A stretch of DNA of 64,000 nt from Enoplolaimus lenunculus (lineage: Eukaryota > Nematoda > Enoplea > Enoplida > Thoracostomopsidae): contig JASANG010002954.1 of NCBI GenBank assembly GCA_030248215.1, positions 124,001 through 188,000 of the forward strand, given 5' to 3'. Below are positions 1 through 11,356 of this stretch, piece after piece. The first letter of the stretch is position 1. Every line of letters starts with the position of its first letter. A program made the translations under genes and the position numbers. Under the pieces are notes generated by a model. That model ran no database searches. It was not told where the DNA came from and was given only the letters and a program-made list of their open reading frames with translations.

Positions 1-581
1 TAGGCTTGGGCTTAGGAATACGCTTAATCTACTGTTATGCCCCGTAAAGTAACATTGGCCGAAGTTTATATGAAAAATGATACAACATACCAGATGGAAA
101 CGTATATATATAACGGAAGGGTATGTCACGTGTTGTATACCAATAAACATGAAAATTCGAATCCGTTGTTGTCTTAAAGTGTATGTCGGATGCTGAATAT
201 CTGTTTTACATATTTAGGCAGTCTACGTCAATCTTTTGCGTTGGCCACTTGGCCCATATAAAGATCAGGGGCGGAACGTTTTTCTGTGGGACTAGAAAAC
301 AGTAAGCTTAAGCTTTAAACTAATTTTTTTCTTTTCTTACGCTTAGGCTTAGGCTTAAAGTGTACAAAACCTTATATGCCGCAGTTAACAACGTATTTGT
401 AAGAATGACTTTTGTAATTCTACTAATTAACACACGCAATTTAAAATTTTGGCCCAAATCAGGAGTGGAACGTTTTTCTGTGGTGCTGCATTAGAGTAAG
501 TTTAAGCGTTAGGCTAATTTTTTGCTTAGGCTTAAGTGTAACTTAATACTGCTGTTGACGGCCCTGTTCTATACTTTGGTC
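1..581. mobile_element. family A elements: three copies, two of them damaged
   Basis: Positions 1-60 are the end of a copy cut by the window edge (TTAGGC repeat, then CTACTGTTAT...ACATTGGCC). 251-356 is a left half (GGCCCATATAAAGATCAGGG) that stops inside the repeat. 451-581 is a short complete copy between AAAATTTT (443-450) and GAAATTTT (582-589), an 8-bp duplication with one mismatch. Confidence 0.65.
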
Positions 582-649
582 GAAATTTTACCCTGCCGTT
601 AAAGTTAACTTCATTTCATTTTGTGCGCACGAGTTCATAAGATATATTT

Positions 650-684
<35 letters not shown>

Positions 685-1910
685 AAAAAAGCTTTCAAGT
701 ATTGCCTATGCGCCATATGGTCATCGATAGACTGTCGAGGATTTTCGGCTGAAAAACTTCCTAAATTAATATTTTTGCAACATTTAAACCGTTTTTCTAA
801 ATTCATACTTTTTAAGTAGAAATTGTGAAAAACTTTGAATTCTTTTTTCTTAAGTTTGCAAAGTAATTTATTTACGTTAAGGTTATTTTGTATATTTTGT
901 GCTCTTTTTTCAGTGGCGCTATACTTGCCATCTTTGAAATATTGTGTTGTTTGTTAGTTACTTTAAGCTAAAAAAATCATTTTTTTCAAATACTTATTCT
1001 CAGTAGCTATGAGGTTTTACAAGACTAGAACTCGCCTGCATCAAATATCTAAGAACAGTTCCGTGTTCTATACATATATATACTCACTACAAATATATAC
1101 TTAAGTAAAACTGTTGCCGAATTAAGTGTCGGTTTTACTGACTATGGTGCTTGGCAAAGTTTTATTTAATTTTAAACAAACACAAAATTCTTGGTTTTCC
1201 ATTTACTTAATCAGAAAATAGCAGCAGGTTTAACTCATCTACAAAATTTTAGCAAAAATTTATTCAATATTTAGGACACTTATAGTTAAAAAAGTTAGTG
1301 AAATATTTAAATAGTATTGCAAATAGAATCTTTTTACACAGTATATATTATGTATATTTTAGTTTGCGCCCTGCCCCTGACGGAATATATAATTAATACC
1401 TGCGTATAGGGAGTAAAGGAAGTAGGGGTTCTGGAACCTCATGCGGCTTCTTTGATCTCACTGTTAGCTTTGACCAAAAATCCGGAAGTTACCTTTGTGT
1501 ACAAAATATTATTCAATAATGAATGTATCATTGATTTTAAACAAGAGTTTAAACCTCAATTACATTATTCTGTGCAAAAAACAATGTTTCCAGCGTGCGT
1601 TGCGTTTTTGGCTCACCTTAATATTTAAAGCTTTGAGGGCTTGTAAATATAATTAGCTGATTTCATATACTAACATCTATGAAACAGCGATAGTCTCACA
1701 GCCGTATACGGATTGAACTCATGATAATACCGAGGTTACGTTATTTCTGCTAAAAATATATCAAAGTTACCTGCTACTACCAACATGAAACTTTTTTGAT
1801 TTTGACAAATGAAATTATTCTGACACTGCCAGTCACTTATAAAAATGTATAGTTCGTAATTAAATTATAGCAAATAAGTAATGTGTGATAAGTTGTTTGG
1901 CCTTATATAC
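582..1910. other. intergenic, little structure
   Basis: A (TTG)n microsatellite occupies 651-684. Around 1498-1630 lies a fragment related to the foldback element at 30762-31078 (shared CCAGCGTGCGTTGCGTTTTT). Nothing else recognised; no coding signal. Confidence 0.5.
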
Positions 1911-2130
1911 TGTAGTGAACCGAATAAGATATTTATTTGGCCTCTCCAAATGGTACCCCGCTGTTATTCGGTTAAGGACTGTTATTTATTTTTAATTCGC
2001 CCTCCGCCACCCTTCGTTACTGATTGCAACTATCCGTTGAACTAAACGTTTATTTGTGTTGTGTCAAAAAGTTGAGTGATAAAGCAAGGTTGTACTTAGG
2101 AATGTACTTTCAAAACTTAAGTATATATAT
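1911..2130 (+). mobile_element. family C element, right-truncated
   Basis: Starts TGTAGTGAACCGAATAAGA and continues through the family's shared body (TTATTTGGCCTCTCC, GTTATTCGGTTA, CGCCCTCCGCC). Compare full copies at 4191-4636 and 17474-17905. Confidence 0.6.
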
Positions 2131-2346
2131 TTGCATGATTGTCTTGTGCCGTATGAATGTTCTCACACATTTGTGTATATCAACTATCACCGGGTTAGTG
2201 GAAGGTTTTCGAACCCGTTAATCACGTCCAACCAAAATTCGTCTGCCGCCTTGGTAGTATAAATTTTTTATAATTTAGATACTGGAACAACAACAACAAC
2301 AACAATATAACCAATGAATATAGGATACCTATTCTATTCGAGTTGT

Positions 2347-2679
2347 GACCAATGTAAAGAACAGGAGCGGAACAGTATTATAAGCGTATTCCTAAGCCTA
2401 AGCCTACGCCTAAGCCTAAGCGTGAGAATGAACATATTCCTAAGTCTAAGCCTAAACCTAAACCTAAGCCAAGCGAAAAAATTGTCAAAGCTTAAGCTTA
2501 CTCTATTCTAGTGCCACAGAAAAACGTTCCGTCTTTGATTTTGTGCGTAACAATGAACATATTCCTAAGCCCAAGCCTAAACCTAAACCTAAGCCAAGCA
2601 AAAAAATTGTCTAAAGCATAAGCTTACTCTATTCTAGTACCACAGAAAAACGTTCCGTCCTTGATTTTGTACATGGGCC
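2347..2679 (+). mobile_element. family A element with partly duplicated interior
   Basis: GACCAATGTAAAGAACAGG at the left, ACATGGGCC at the right, with CCTAAG-type repeats between. The right third (repeat, GTCTAAAGC block, CACAGAAAAACGTTCCG) occurs twice. Flanked by CGAGTTGT (2339-2346) and TGAGTTGT (2680-2687). Confidence 0.8.
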
Positions 2680-3273
2680 TGAGTTGTAAATTTGTGTTCA
2701 TCATACGTGCAAATTTTTTAATTAATTCCTTAGAATTTATTTATAGTCTAATGACGCTTAGCAATCGTGTCAAAAATATAAAACGGTATTTTAAACAGTT
2801 TTTCGCGTTTGAAAACTGTCATCTTGGAAACCTCATTTTTGGTAATTGGCTAATATCTGAAACAGCTAAACTACAGCAGTAGCAAATGTTATTAAGCAAG
2901 CGTTTTTATCGTTTGTCAAGCCGCTATTTTCTCATCGAAATAAACGTTTATTTCCAAACCACTAAACGGGTTTAGTAATTTTGACACAATACTTACTACC
3001 TAAGTTGTAGCCGCGTTGGTTTTGGGCTGAAACAACCTTATGAAATGTCTGCGAGATTACAAACCAATTTTCAAACCAATGAACCCTGGGACGTCCGCAG
3101 AAAATTATGTTTGAGAGGGCACGGCTGTCCCATGTGACCCGTGGGGACGCCCGTAAATAAACCCCTTTTGAAACTACAAAAAATTCCTCTGTTCTCATGT
3201 GAAAATCACGGTTGCGCCCCCTGACCTGTACCAATCACGAATCAAAAACATTTGAAAACGCCGCGCTTGACTT

Positions 3274-3598
3274 GGCCCATGTATAGAACAGGGCCGGAAC
3301 AGTAGTATAAGCGTATTCCTAAGCCTAAGCCTAAGCGTATGGATGAGCCTATTTCTAAGCGTAAGCCTAAGCCTAAGCGTATAGATGACCCTATTCCTAA
3401 GCCTAAGCCGAAAGCCTAAGCCCAAGCGCATGGATGAGCCTATTCCTAAGTCTAAGCCTAAGCCTAAGCCTAAGCGTGTGGATGATCCTATTCCTAAGCC
3501 TAAGCCTAAGCCTAAGCAAAAAATTAGTCTAAAGCTTAAACTGACTCTATTATAGCCCCTCCGGAAAACGATCCGGACCTGTTCTATATACATGGACG
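3274..3598 (+). mobile_element. family A element, complete
   Basis: GGCCCATGTATAGAACAGGG to CTGTTCTATATACATGG, with five repeat blocks separated by GGATGA(G/C)CCTATT. Flanks CTTGACTT (3266-3273) and TTTGACTT (3599-3606). The open frame on the minus strand here is repeat translation. Confidence 0.85.
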
Positions 3599-3606
3599 TT
3601 TGACTT

Positions 3607-4190
3607 TATACTATTCAGTCCCCAAAATTAACCTCGATCATCCTCAATCTACAGTAAACCACAATTACTAAATTATGACAAGAGATATAGAACTCACTAC
3701 TGTTCGCAAAATATTAATGTTTTAAAATAATTTGACAAAAAAAAGTTTCCGGGGACCCCGAAGTGAAAAAAAACGCTCAGCATCAAAAATATATGCACAT
3801 TTTTGCAACTTTAAACACACTGGCTATTCCCAAGCGAGCAGAATTGCACTCGAGCCAATGTTTGCGGTTGCAGTCAGCATTAATAATAAATCAATCTACT
3901 TTCGTTTATACTGGATGCGTTTATACATTTTTGCAATTCTTAGTATGGTCATTGTTAAAAAATTACAGTCAAAAAAATTACTCAAAAAATAGGCGTTCGC
4001 TTCGATGGCACAATTTTTAGGATTTTTTGTTCGTTGAAATTTTCAACGCTTTTTGAGTCGGAACAGTTTTTGTTCCGGTGTACTGTTGCTATAATGAAAC
4101 AGTATCATTAATGTGTATTAAAGTTACCGTGAGTTACGATTAAAAGTGACCGAAATGAAAAATTACAAAAGGAAATTAAATTATGCATAC
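3607..4190. other. intergenic, nothing recognised
   Basis: AT-rich sequence without repeats or exon-like frames that I can identify. Confidence 0.4.
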
Positions 4191-4636
4191 TGTGCAGTCA
4201 GCCGAATATGAGAGGGGACTGATATTTGTTTGGTTTCTCAGTAGGGTGCCCCCTGTTATTCGGTTACGGACGGTTATTTATTTGTAACCCGCCCTCCGCC
4301 GCCTTTCGTTACTGATATATATCCGGTATTGCAACTATCAGTTCAACTACTTATGTTAGTCTTGTATTAAAAGCTTGAGCGATAACGCAGCGAGCGTTAT
4401 GCTTAGGAACGTACTTTCAAAACTTTCGTATGCTTTAATGTTTCGAACTCAACTTTATTTGGTCTTGGAGGAGTTTACGCACCACAGTTATTGATAATTG
4501 ACGTTTATAGACTCTTATTAGTGTTTAGGTACTCTATCAGCTTACGGACTCTCATTAGGGATACGGACTTTTATTGATTAGGACTTAAAGTCGGGACCCC
4601 CTCTTATTACCCCCGTCTATTCGGGTAACTACAGTA
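4191..4636 (+). mobile_element. family C element, near complete
   Basis: Left end TGTGCAGTCAGCCGAATATG, right end TTCGGGTAACTACAGTA: imperfect inverted ends of the TGTAGTGACCCGAATAAGA family. About 440 bp, no open frame. The right half has spaced GGACTCTTATTAGGG-like phrases. A small TTAGGC-like remnant follows at 4660-4695. Confidence 0.7.
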
Positions 4637-4695
4637 TATGTAGAAAATTTAACTATACCTAGCTTTACCTGAGCCTAAGCCTGAGCCTAAGAAAA

Positions 4696-5332
4696 ACCAC
4701 AAAAGTTAATTTTCGGGTTTTATTAATAACTGTAGTATACTAACAGCAAATATATAGGCATATTTCTAAAATTTCAAAATTCTTGTTCGAGTAAATTGTT
4801 ACTAAAATCAAATTTAAACAATCCATGTAGTGACCCCCCTGGCCACAATGCTTATCGACGCTAAAGACAACGATCTATACTCCTTTGTTCAGACATTTAT
4901 GTCAAGCTTTGGGGGGATATCACCCATCCATGTCCCCAATATTAATATTTATATATACGGCGGTGGTAAGAGCGTTAACTGACTAACCTCTTAATATATT
5001 AACGTTAAATTGTACTCATAAACGAGTAAAATAAATGGACAGCGACATGTGTTATATATATATTGCAAAATTATCATTTTTTTAGAAAATAAAAAATATT
5101 AAAATATTTTAACTAAAAGATTACTGTAGGAAAATTTAAAATTTGACTTTAGAAATTTGAACTCAAAACTTTGAGTGATAACAAGGCAAACGCGCTGAGT
5201 TTTGTGCGACCCTTGTGCCGGACACTAAACACACACATTATCCAGTGACGTTTCATGTTGTTTTCCCAAGAATATTTAACGGAAAAATCCGTATATACGC
5301 CGTTTGGGTTTATAAGACTTATGGCCAATGTG
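4696..5332. other. intergenic, nothing recognised
   Basis: AT-rich; no repeat family or coding signal seen. Confidence 0.4.
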
Positions 5333-5455
5333 CACTGCAAAAAATGATGAGTGTCGAATTTGACTCTGGGGCAGAGTTGAATTTGTCTCAGTTTGTGTAG
5401 TTCGAAAAAAACCTATTTCAGAAATAATCAATTTGACTCAACATTGTTGTCAGTG
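5333..5455. mobile_element. family B foldback element, decayed
   Basis: CACTGCAAAAAATGATGAGT at the left and TTGTTGTCAGTG at the right, with the GACTC/GAGTC palindromic body seen in intact copies at 35350 and 26412. Confidence 0.6.
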
Positions 5456-5859
5456 TAATAATTTACTCAGTACAGCCGCCGAACCTGGTACGCCTCATAA
5501 AGTAGGTATATAATATGGGCCAAAATTACAAGAACAGTAAACAACAATCTATTTCAAATATGATTTATTGATAACAAGATCACAGAGAAGAAGTTCACAA
5601 GAAAAATATGCAAATGATAAACTAATCATATAATATACGTTTTAGACCAGACGTGGGTAATGGTTAAAAGATAAACATTGCTGTTTGGCACAATCTGCGT
5701 GCCATCGCGGACATAAACACTTATGGGGCCGTGTGATACATTTTATAAAACCTCACGAGCCAAGCGAACGAGAAGTCAAACGCAATGTTATTAGTGCCAA
5801 ATGAAAAATATTTCATAAGCCATATAATCTATTGGCTAATTATACCCACAAGGCGAGCA

Positions 5860-6130
5860 TTAACCCTTTCTCACATGAATATTTTCTATTTCCTCTAAGA
5901 CGTACTTTTATGCTAGGATTCGAACTCCAGCGATTGGAGTGGGAGGCGTATACGGTCACCACTCAGCTATAGGAGTTTGACGCTCGAGCCCGAGGGGGCT
6001 CTCACGTCTTGTGGTGATTTAGTGCTATGTATACGTGTTGCAATTGTTAAACACGGTGGGATATATATTATTTAACGTATATACACTGCGCTGAGTTGCC
6101 TATGGGCAACTCAATGGGAGAAGGGGTTAA
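5860..6130 (-). mobile_element. family D: TTAA-flanked element carrying a tRNA-like promoter
   Basis: TTAA then CCCTTTCTCACATGAATATT at one end and GGGAGAAGGGG then TTAA at the other: a TTAA target duplication with CCC(C)TT(C/T)TCACAT ends, the pattern of piggyBac-type elements. Inside, on the minus strand, is a tRNA-like stretch: A-box TAGCTGAGTGG, anticodon-like GCCTCCCACTC (as in Gly-CCC tRNA) and B-box AGTTCGAATCC. Confidence 0.75.
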
Positions 6131-7090
6131 TAGGTAGTGTAAATGATGCATACCTATGCCAAAACGAACCTATCATATCTATACTAATGTCATTTTCTTT
6201 GTTCCAATACATATACTGAGTATATTTGATGAATACAGTACCTGTTACGTGGTAGCGCAATACCAAAGGTTTATATGTTCCTAAGCTTAAGCCTGAGCCT
6301 AAACAACATCGAATAGAGCTATTCAACACCAGCAAAATAGTGAAAAAGATACGAAAAAACTGCGCAGTTATAAATTTAATGTTGGTTTACTAAGACTGAA
6401 CGATGAACAGTTACAAGATTTATTATTAACCGGTGGTAGACAGGTGCTATTACCATCAGAACCGAGCCACATCAGAGTTTTGAGACGTTTTGAACTCGAT
6501 TACATTAATTTTGTGGCAGGATTTAATTTTCAGTGCTTGCCCTAAATAACAATAAGGGTCCCAGTTCAGTGTTGAAACGAACCTTTCTAAATAACCTGTG
6601 AAACGAAAAATTAATTTTTGCGCATATATTTTCCACCCCTGGTTCAACGCAATAAAACGTTTGAATCAAATATATATATAAATATATATATACATATATC
6701 ATAAGGACACGGTAGTGTCTCTTATAATATGTTTTACCCAAAATTTTTGATTCTAAAAATCGTTCATATTTTCATGCAGCTAGTTTAGATTTGTATAATT
6801 TATCGCATGTAGCAACATCATACTATAAGCTTACTACATACCATGACAGGTTCCATTCAAATTCTGTAGTAGCAAACTAGGCGAAAATTTGCTCTAATTT
6901 TTGTGCAAATTTTCTTCGTATTTTGACTCAGATAAACGGCGTCGAAGTAAATTATAAAACTACGCAGCCCCGGTACATAGAGCCAACAATTATTTTTTCA
7001 GCATTGCCTAGTGTGTTGGCTTATCGTATTGTTATGCAACAGTTGATGCTACATTATCTGGTTTTTCGTCATATTGTGCGTTGACTTTTT
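6131..7090. other. intergenic with small repeat remnants
   Basis: 6270-6300 is a CCTAAGCTTAAGCC remnant of family A; 6665-6700 is a short TA-rich tract. No coding signal. Confidence 0.4.
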
Positions 7091-7342
7091 TAAAATCTGT
7101 AAAGAAAATTGTTTTAAAAACAGGAAAAAATCTGTAAAGAAAATTGTTTTAAAAACAGGAATATACATAGCTAGGTAGAGCAAACTATCATGAATGCGGA
7201 TGGATTAAAATAATAATTGGTGGGGTTGGTGCATCGGTTATGAGTGACTTAATAATCTTGGTAAGTTAGTGGTTATGAGTGACTTAATAATCTTGGTATT
7301 AAGTTAGTGGTTATGAGTGACTTAATAATCTTGGTAAGTTAG
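7091..7342 (+). repeat. two short tandem duplications
   Basis: A 35-bp unit (AAAATCTGTAAAGAAAATTG...) occurs twice at 7091-7160; a 35-40 bp unit containing TTATGAGTGACTTAATAATC occurs three times at 7238-7342. They lie just outside the large foldback element. Confidence 0.8.
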
Positions 7343-7427
7343 TATCAATTCAATTTTGTTTGTTGTTCGATCTTTTCAGTATCTATACCCGTATCAGAAC
7401 AAAGTTACTTTTGTAAAGTTGTGAAAC

Positions 7428-8550
7428 AAGTTGTTAAAGTGCCCCTAACCGGGCCATAGAAAAAGATATGTTTTGAAAATATATTTGATGTGTAACGTGT
7501 AAAGTTTAGAAACAAGGGACTCGAACAAATTTTGAAAGTTATATTCATGTACTACCTTTTTTCACAAAAATCGGGCTTATTTTCCAGGACAGCATATTTC
7601 AGATTGCCAAAAAAGTTTTGGCTGCCACAAGCAAGCTGTGATGTGTCACACAGAAACATATTCACAGCTTTGTTTGATAGTTTCGTAATTTTCTGAATTA
7701 CCCGTTATCGCAAAAAAATGACTCATGGGGATAGACGCTTTGAACATGCGATGTGGAGATGTGATTTTCATCTTATTCAAGCACCATGAAACAAATGTTT
7801 ACCTATTTACTACTACTGGCACTAATAAGTGCTATTATTCACGGCCAAAAATTTCTAACCCTGTGTGGATTTTATACAAAAATGATAATTTACAAACATA
7901 GATGGCAGTATGAAGCTTTATAAACCAACTTTAGTTTTATCGAAATCTTAACCTTTGTTTTTGAGTGGCCCATTGTTCATAGCACAGTATAATGCGACGT
8001 CAGCCTTCGTCTCCGGCATAAAATAGACCTCTCCGACTAAGGCAAATTTTGGTTCAACTCTGACTCCGGTATTTTAACCTACGGTTGCTTCCTGGTTCAT
8101 GCTGTAAACGAATGCTAAATTACGCAAAATTATAAACGAATATAGAAAGTTTCACAAAATATTGCACTTTGCCAGTACAATTCAGGTACGCAGACTTCTC
8201 AAGGGTTCTTCAAATTTTTATCATGAAATAAAGCGATTACATTGTCAAATTTGTTTTTAACCGAAGGAAAACATCAAATATAATACTGTTTGATTTATGG
8301 CCGCCCAAAGCTGTGAATATGTTTCTGTGTGACACATCACAGCTTGCTTGTGACAGCCAAAACTTTTTTGGCAATCTGAAATATGCTGTCCTGGAAAATA
8401 AGCCCGATTTTTGTGAAAAAAGGTAGTACATGAATATAACTTTCAAAATTTGTTCGAGTCCCTTGTTTCTAAACTTTACACGTTACACATCAAATATATT
8501 TTCAAAACATATCTTTTTCTATGGCCCGGTTAGGGGCACTTTAACAACTT
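7428..8550. mobile_element. 1.1-kb foldback element with 244-bp inverted arms
   Basis: Left arm 7428-7671 and right arm 8307-8550 are reverse complements over 244 bp with very few differences by eye (one is CTGCCAC versus CTGTCAC). The arms end AAGTTGTTAAAGTGCCCC / GGGGCACTTTAACAACTT. The 635-bp centre has no open frame or known repeat. High arm identity suggests recent origin or gene conversion between the arms. Confidence 0.88.
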
Positions 8551-9050
8551 GTATATAATATATTTATATGTACGTATAATATAAAAGAAATGTATAAAGC
8601 TTTCAACCGAGTGCAAACGTTGGACCTTTGTTACGAAACACATGAGACATGTTGAAACCAAAATGAATTGTCTCTGACGTTAGGAAAAGTCTAACTTTCT
8701 GATTTACCTAAATTGAAGCCCAAGTTTTCGCCGTAAGCCTAAAACAAACTTAATCACATTTGAAACGTAACGATAACTTTGCAGTGAGACCTTATTCGTA
8801 ACATTGACCCATGATTGATTTTAACCAAAAAATATATACACAGAAATAACAGCATAAATAAGCATTGTTTCAGTTGAAAAATATTTGTGCATATTTAAAC
8901 TTAAACTCAATCGTAAATTAAGAGTAATAATTCACAGTATTGAACGTAAATTTAGCAATCGTTTGTTGACAAATTTGGCTAAAATTTACAGTTTTGAAAA
9001 ATATACAACCATAAACAGATACAAAGTGTTAGCAAAATTTTCGTCTGATT
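8551..9050. other. intergenic, nothing recognised
   Basis: AT-rich. A 78-codon frame at 8885-9121 overlaps the next element and has no exon-like features. Confidence 0.4.
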
Positions 9051-9321
9051 TTAACCCTTCCTTACATGAATATTTTCTATTTCCCCTGAGACCTACTTTT
9101 ATGCTAGGATTCGAACTCTAGTGACTGGAGTGGGAGGCGTATACCAACACCACTCAGCTATAGGAGCTTGACGCTCGACCCCGAGGGGGCTCTCACGTCT
9201 TGTGGTGATTTAGTACTAAGTGTACGTGTTGCAATTGTTAAGCACAGTGCGATATATACTATTTAACGTATATACAATGCGCTGAGTTGCCTATAGGCAC
9301 CTCAATGTGAGAAGGGGTTAA
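9051..9321 (-). mobile_element. family D: TTAA-flanked tRNA-bearing element
   Basis: TTAA-CCCTTCCTTACATGAATATT on the left and TGTGAGAAGGGG-TTAA on the right. The same tRNA-like block as the copy at 5860 is on the minus strand (TAGCTGAGTGG and AGTTCGAATCC). About 90% similar to that copy by eye. Confidence 0.8.
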
Positions 9322-10375
9322 TAAACTGTCACTTGTTGCCTGATTCAAAAGCTGATACCGAACCTTAAGATTTAGCCTAAATCATGTTCTATGTGAATTA
9401 ACTATTGGTTAGGTCCAAATTACATAATAACACATTTCTTGTTGGACATATTTTTATCTTTGTCAATATTGTACATAAGCATTAAATTTCGCAAGTTTCT
9501 TGGTGCCAGCAAAGCCCGTTTATATATATTCTCTGTAAAAACTTAAAAATAATTTATATCTGAACTAAACTTGAATATTCAGTAAAAGTAAAATGGCTAG
9601 ACGGGCTAACTAAACTAAGAATTTTATGTTTTACTTAAACTAACAAATTTTTATGTTTAACTCGAATTTAAGTAAACATATTTTTAGTTAAAGTAACAAG
9701 CGCAGCTCACAAATTATCTGTATCTGGGCGTTCACTAAGCTTAGCTTAAACTCAAAATGCGTAAGATTTTAAATTAGTTTCAAAGTAAACCAACTTGTTT
9801 GTTTAGTTAGTCTAGAAACTTAGTTTAATACTGCTGGATCTGAAATTAGGTTAAGCTTAAATCAAGTTAGTTTCAACTTTAGAGACTAAAATGAAACACA
9901 CACTGAATTAATATTAAAAACCGTATTCTCAACTGTGTAAACACCTATCACCAGTTAGTAATTGGTTTTCAAACAAGCGAACAGAGGCCGCTGTACATTT
10001 CAAGGTTTTTAACAAGTGGCAAGGATTAAACGTCTATAATGTGCCAAATTACAGTATTCTCCATTCGATGCTTCAAAGTTTACCAGATGTGATATCACTA
10101 AGTATCGGGATAGTTGCTATACACATTTGAAAATGTTTAACTGACGGAAACTTAACATCGCTCGCTCAATTATGATCTCGATGGTCGAGCTAAAGTGAGA
10201 CAAGGCCCCCATCAAAAATTTTTTTTTGTCAAAAATTGTACTCAAATTGCTAAACGTTCATTGGAAGATCGATATTCCACTGAAACGGTTGCAAAATGCA
10301 CCAAATTTAAATACAGCAAACTGTCTAATAGGTCGAATGACGAGTATTTGTTCAAACAGGGTTATAAAGTTCTTG
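9322..10375. other. intergenic with a family F fragment
   Basis: 9915-9975 carries GTATTCTCAACTGTGTAAAC and CACCTATCACCAGTTAG, one end of a family F element (full copy at 48785). The rest is AT-rich with nothing recognised. Confidence 0.45.
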
Positions 10376-10990
10376 GTCCGTATTCTCAAATGTGTGTAGC
10401 ACTTATCATTAGTATGTGATAGGCCGTGTAGCATTCGAACCACTCAATCCGGAGGTTTGAAATGCAGCACAAATTTTGCATTTGGTTTTTGCTGTTACTG
10501 TGCCAGCTTTGAGATCAGCCATTACAGGGGTTTGCCAGCTTGAAAACGTATCGCTACCTGACAGGGTACAAAAGGAATTACAATTTACCGGAACCGGAAT
10601 TTGAAAAAACTATCGGAAACGGAACCGGAAAATAAAAAATATATGCCAACGAAAAATTCATTTTAACTTTCTTTTTTGGAATATTATGGATGAAATAATC
10701 CTTAGTTGGAGATAGGTATTCAATTTCTGCCGTATTTTACATTTTCGTAATTCGTGGAAGCGCAATCTACCTTCGATGGTTCATTTTCGGCATATATACT
10801 ATACTAATGAAATCTGTTTAATGTTTATTGTCATTTTATGGTAAAATATCTTAATTTCAGCCAATGAAAATTTAATACTGCAATTTTTAATTCCGGTACG
10901 GAAGGTCAAAAATTGCCCGAACCGGAACCGGAATTCCGGTTGCACCCTGCTACCTGGTGATAAGTGCTATATGCATTTGAGAATATAGCA
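10376..10990. mobile_element. family F element interrupted by another transposon
   Basis: The left end GGTCCGTATTCTCAAATGTG is at 10376, the right end GTGCTATATGCATTTGAGAA-TA at 10969-10990. The middle is split by the element at 10562-10949. Ends match family F copies at 48785 and 61508. Confidence 0.7.
10562..10949. mobile_element. hAT-like element with CAGGGT...ACCCTG ends
   Basis: The ends CAGGGTACAAAAGGAATT and GAATTCCGGTTGCACCCTG are imperfect inverted repeats, with clustered ACCGGAACCGGAA motifs inside. It is flanked by CTACCTGA (10554-10561) and CTACCTGG (10950-10957), an 8-bp target duplication. Related fragments: 15153-15545, 56160-56240. Confidence 0.78.
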
Positions 10991-11356
10991 TCTAGTTATT
11001 GCTTTGAAAATACCGACTTCAAGTGAATTATCGGCACCCACAAAAGTGTGAGGCGCTGTATAGTTTGTTCATGTTTGTTCACATAAAATTGTTCAATTTC
11101 TACAACATACATTGCAGATATTAAGCTGTCACACCAAAGCATAAAATTGGTTAAGCCACCGAATACGGATGAGAAAATAACGTCATCGTCCTCAAACCTT
11201 ACAAAAATAACGTCATCGTCGTCGAACCGTGGGAAAATTACGTCATCATCGTTCAGCCGTGGGAAAAACATCGTTGTCTTCAAATTGTGAGGAAAAAATG
11301 CCATCATCTTCACACAGTTTAAAAAGTGACGTTGTAATCTTCAAACTTCGGGAAAA

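Noticed and set aside
3195-3593. Frames rich in LGLGLG / KPKPKR, also at 31751-32153 and 38068-38281.
   Set aside because: Translations of the (TTAGGC)n interior of family A elements.
5900-6000. A functional Gly (CCC) tRNA gene inside the TTAA element.
   Set aside because: The anticodon stem lacks its 3' partner and the block is repeated inside mobile copies; kept as a tRNA-like promoter only.
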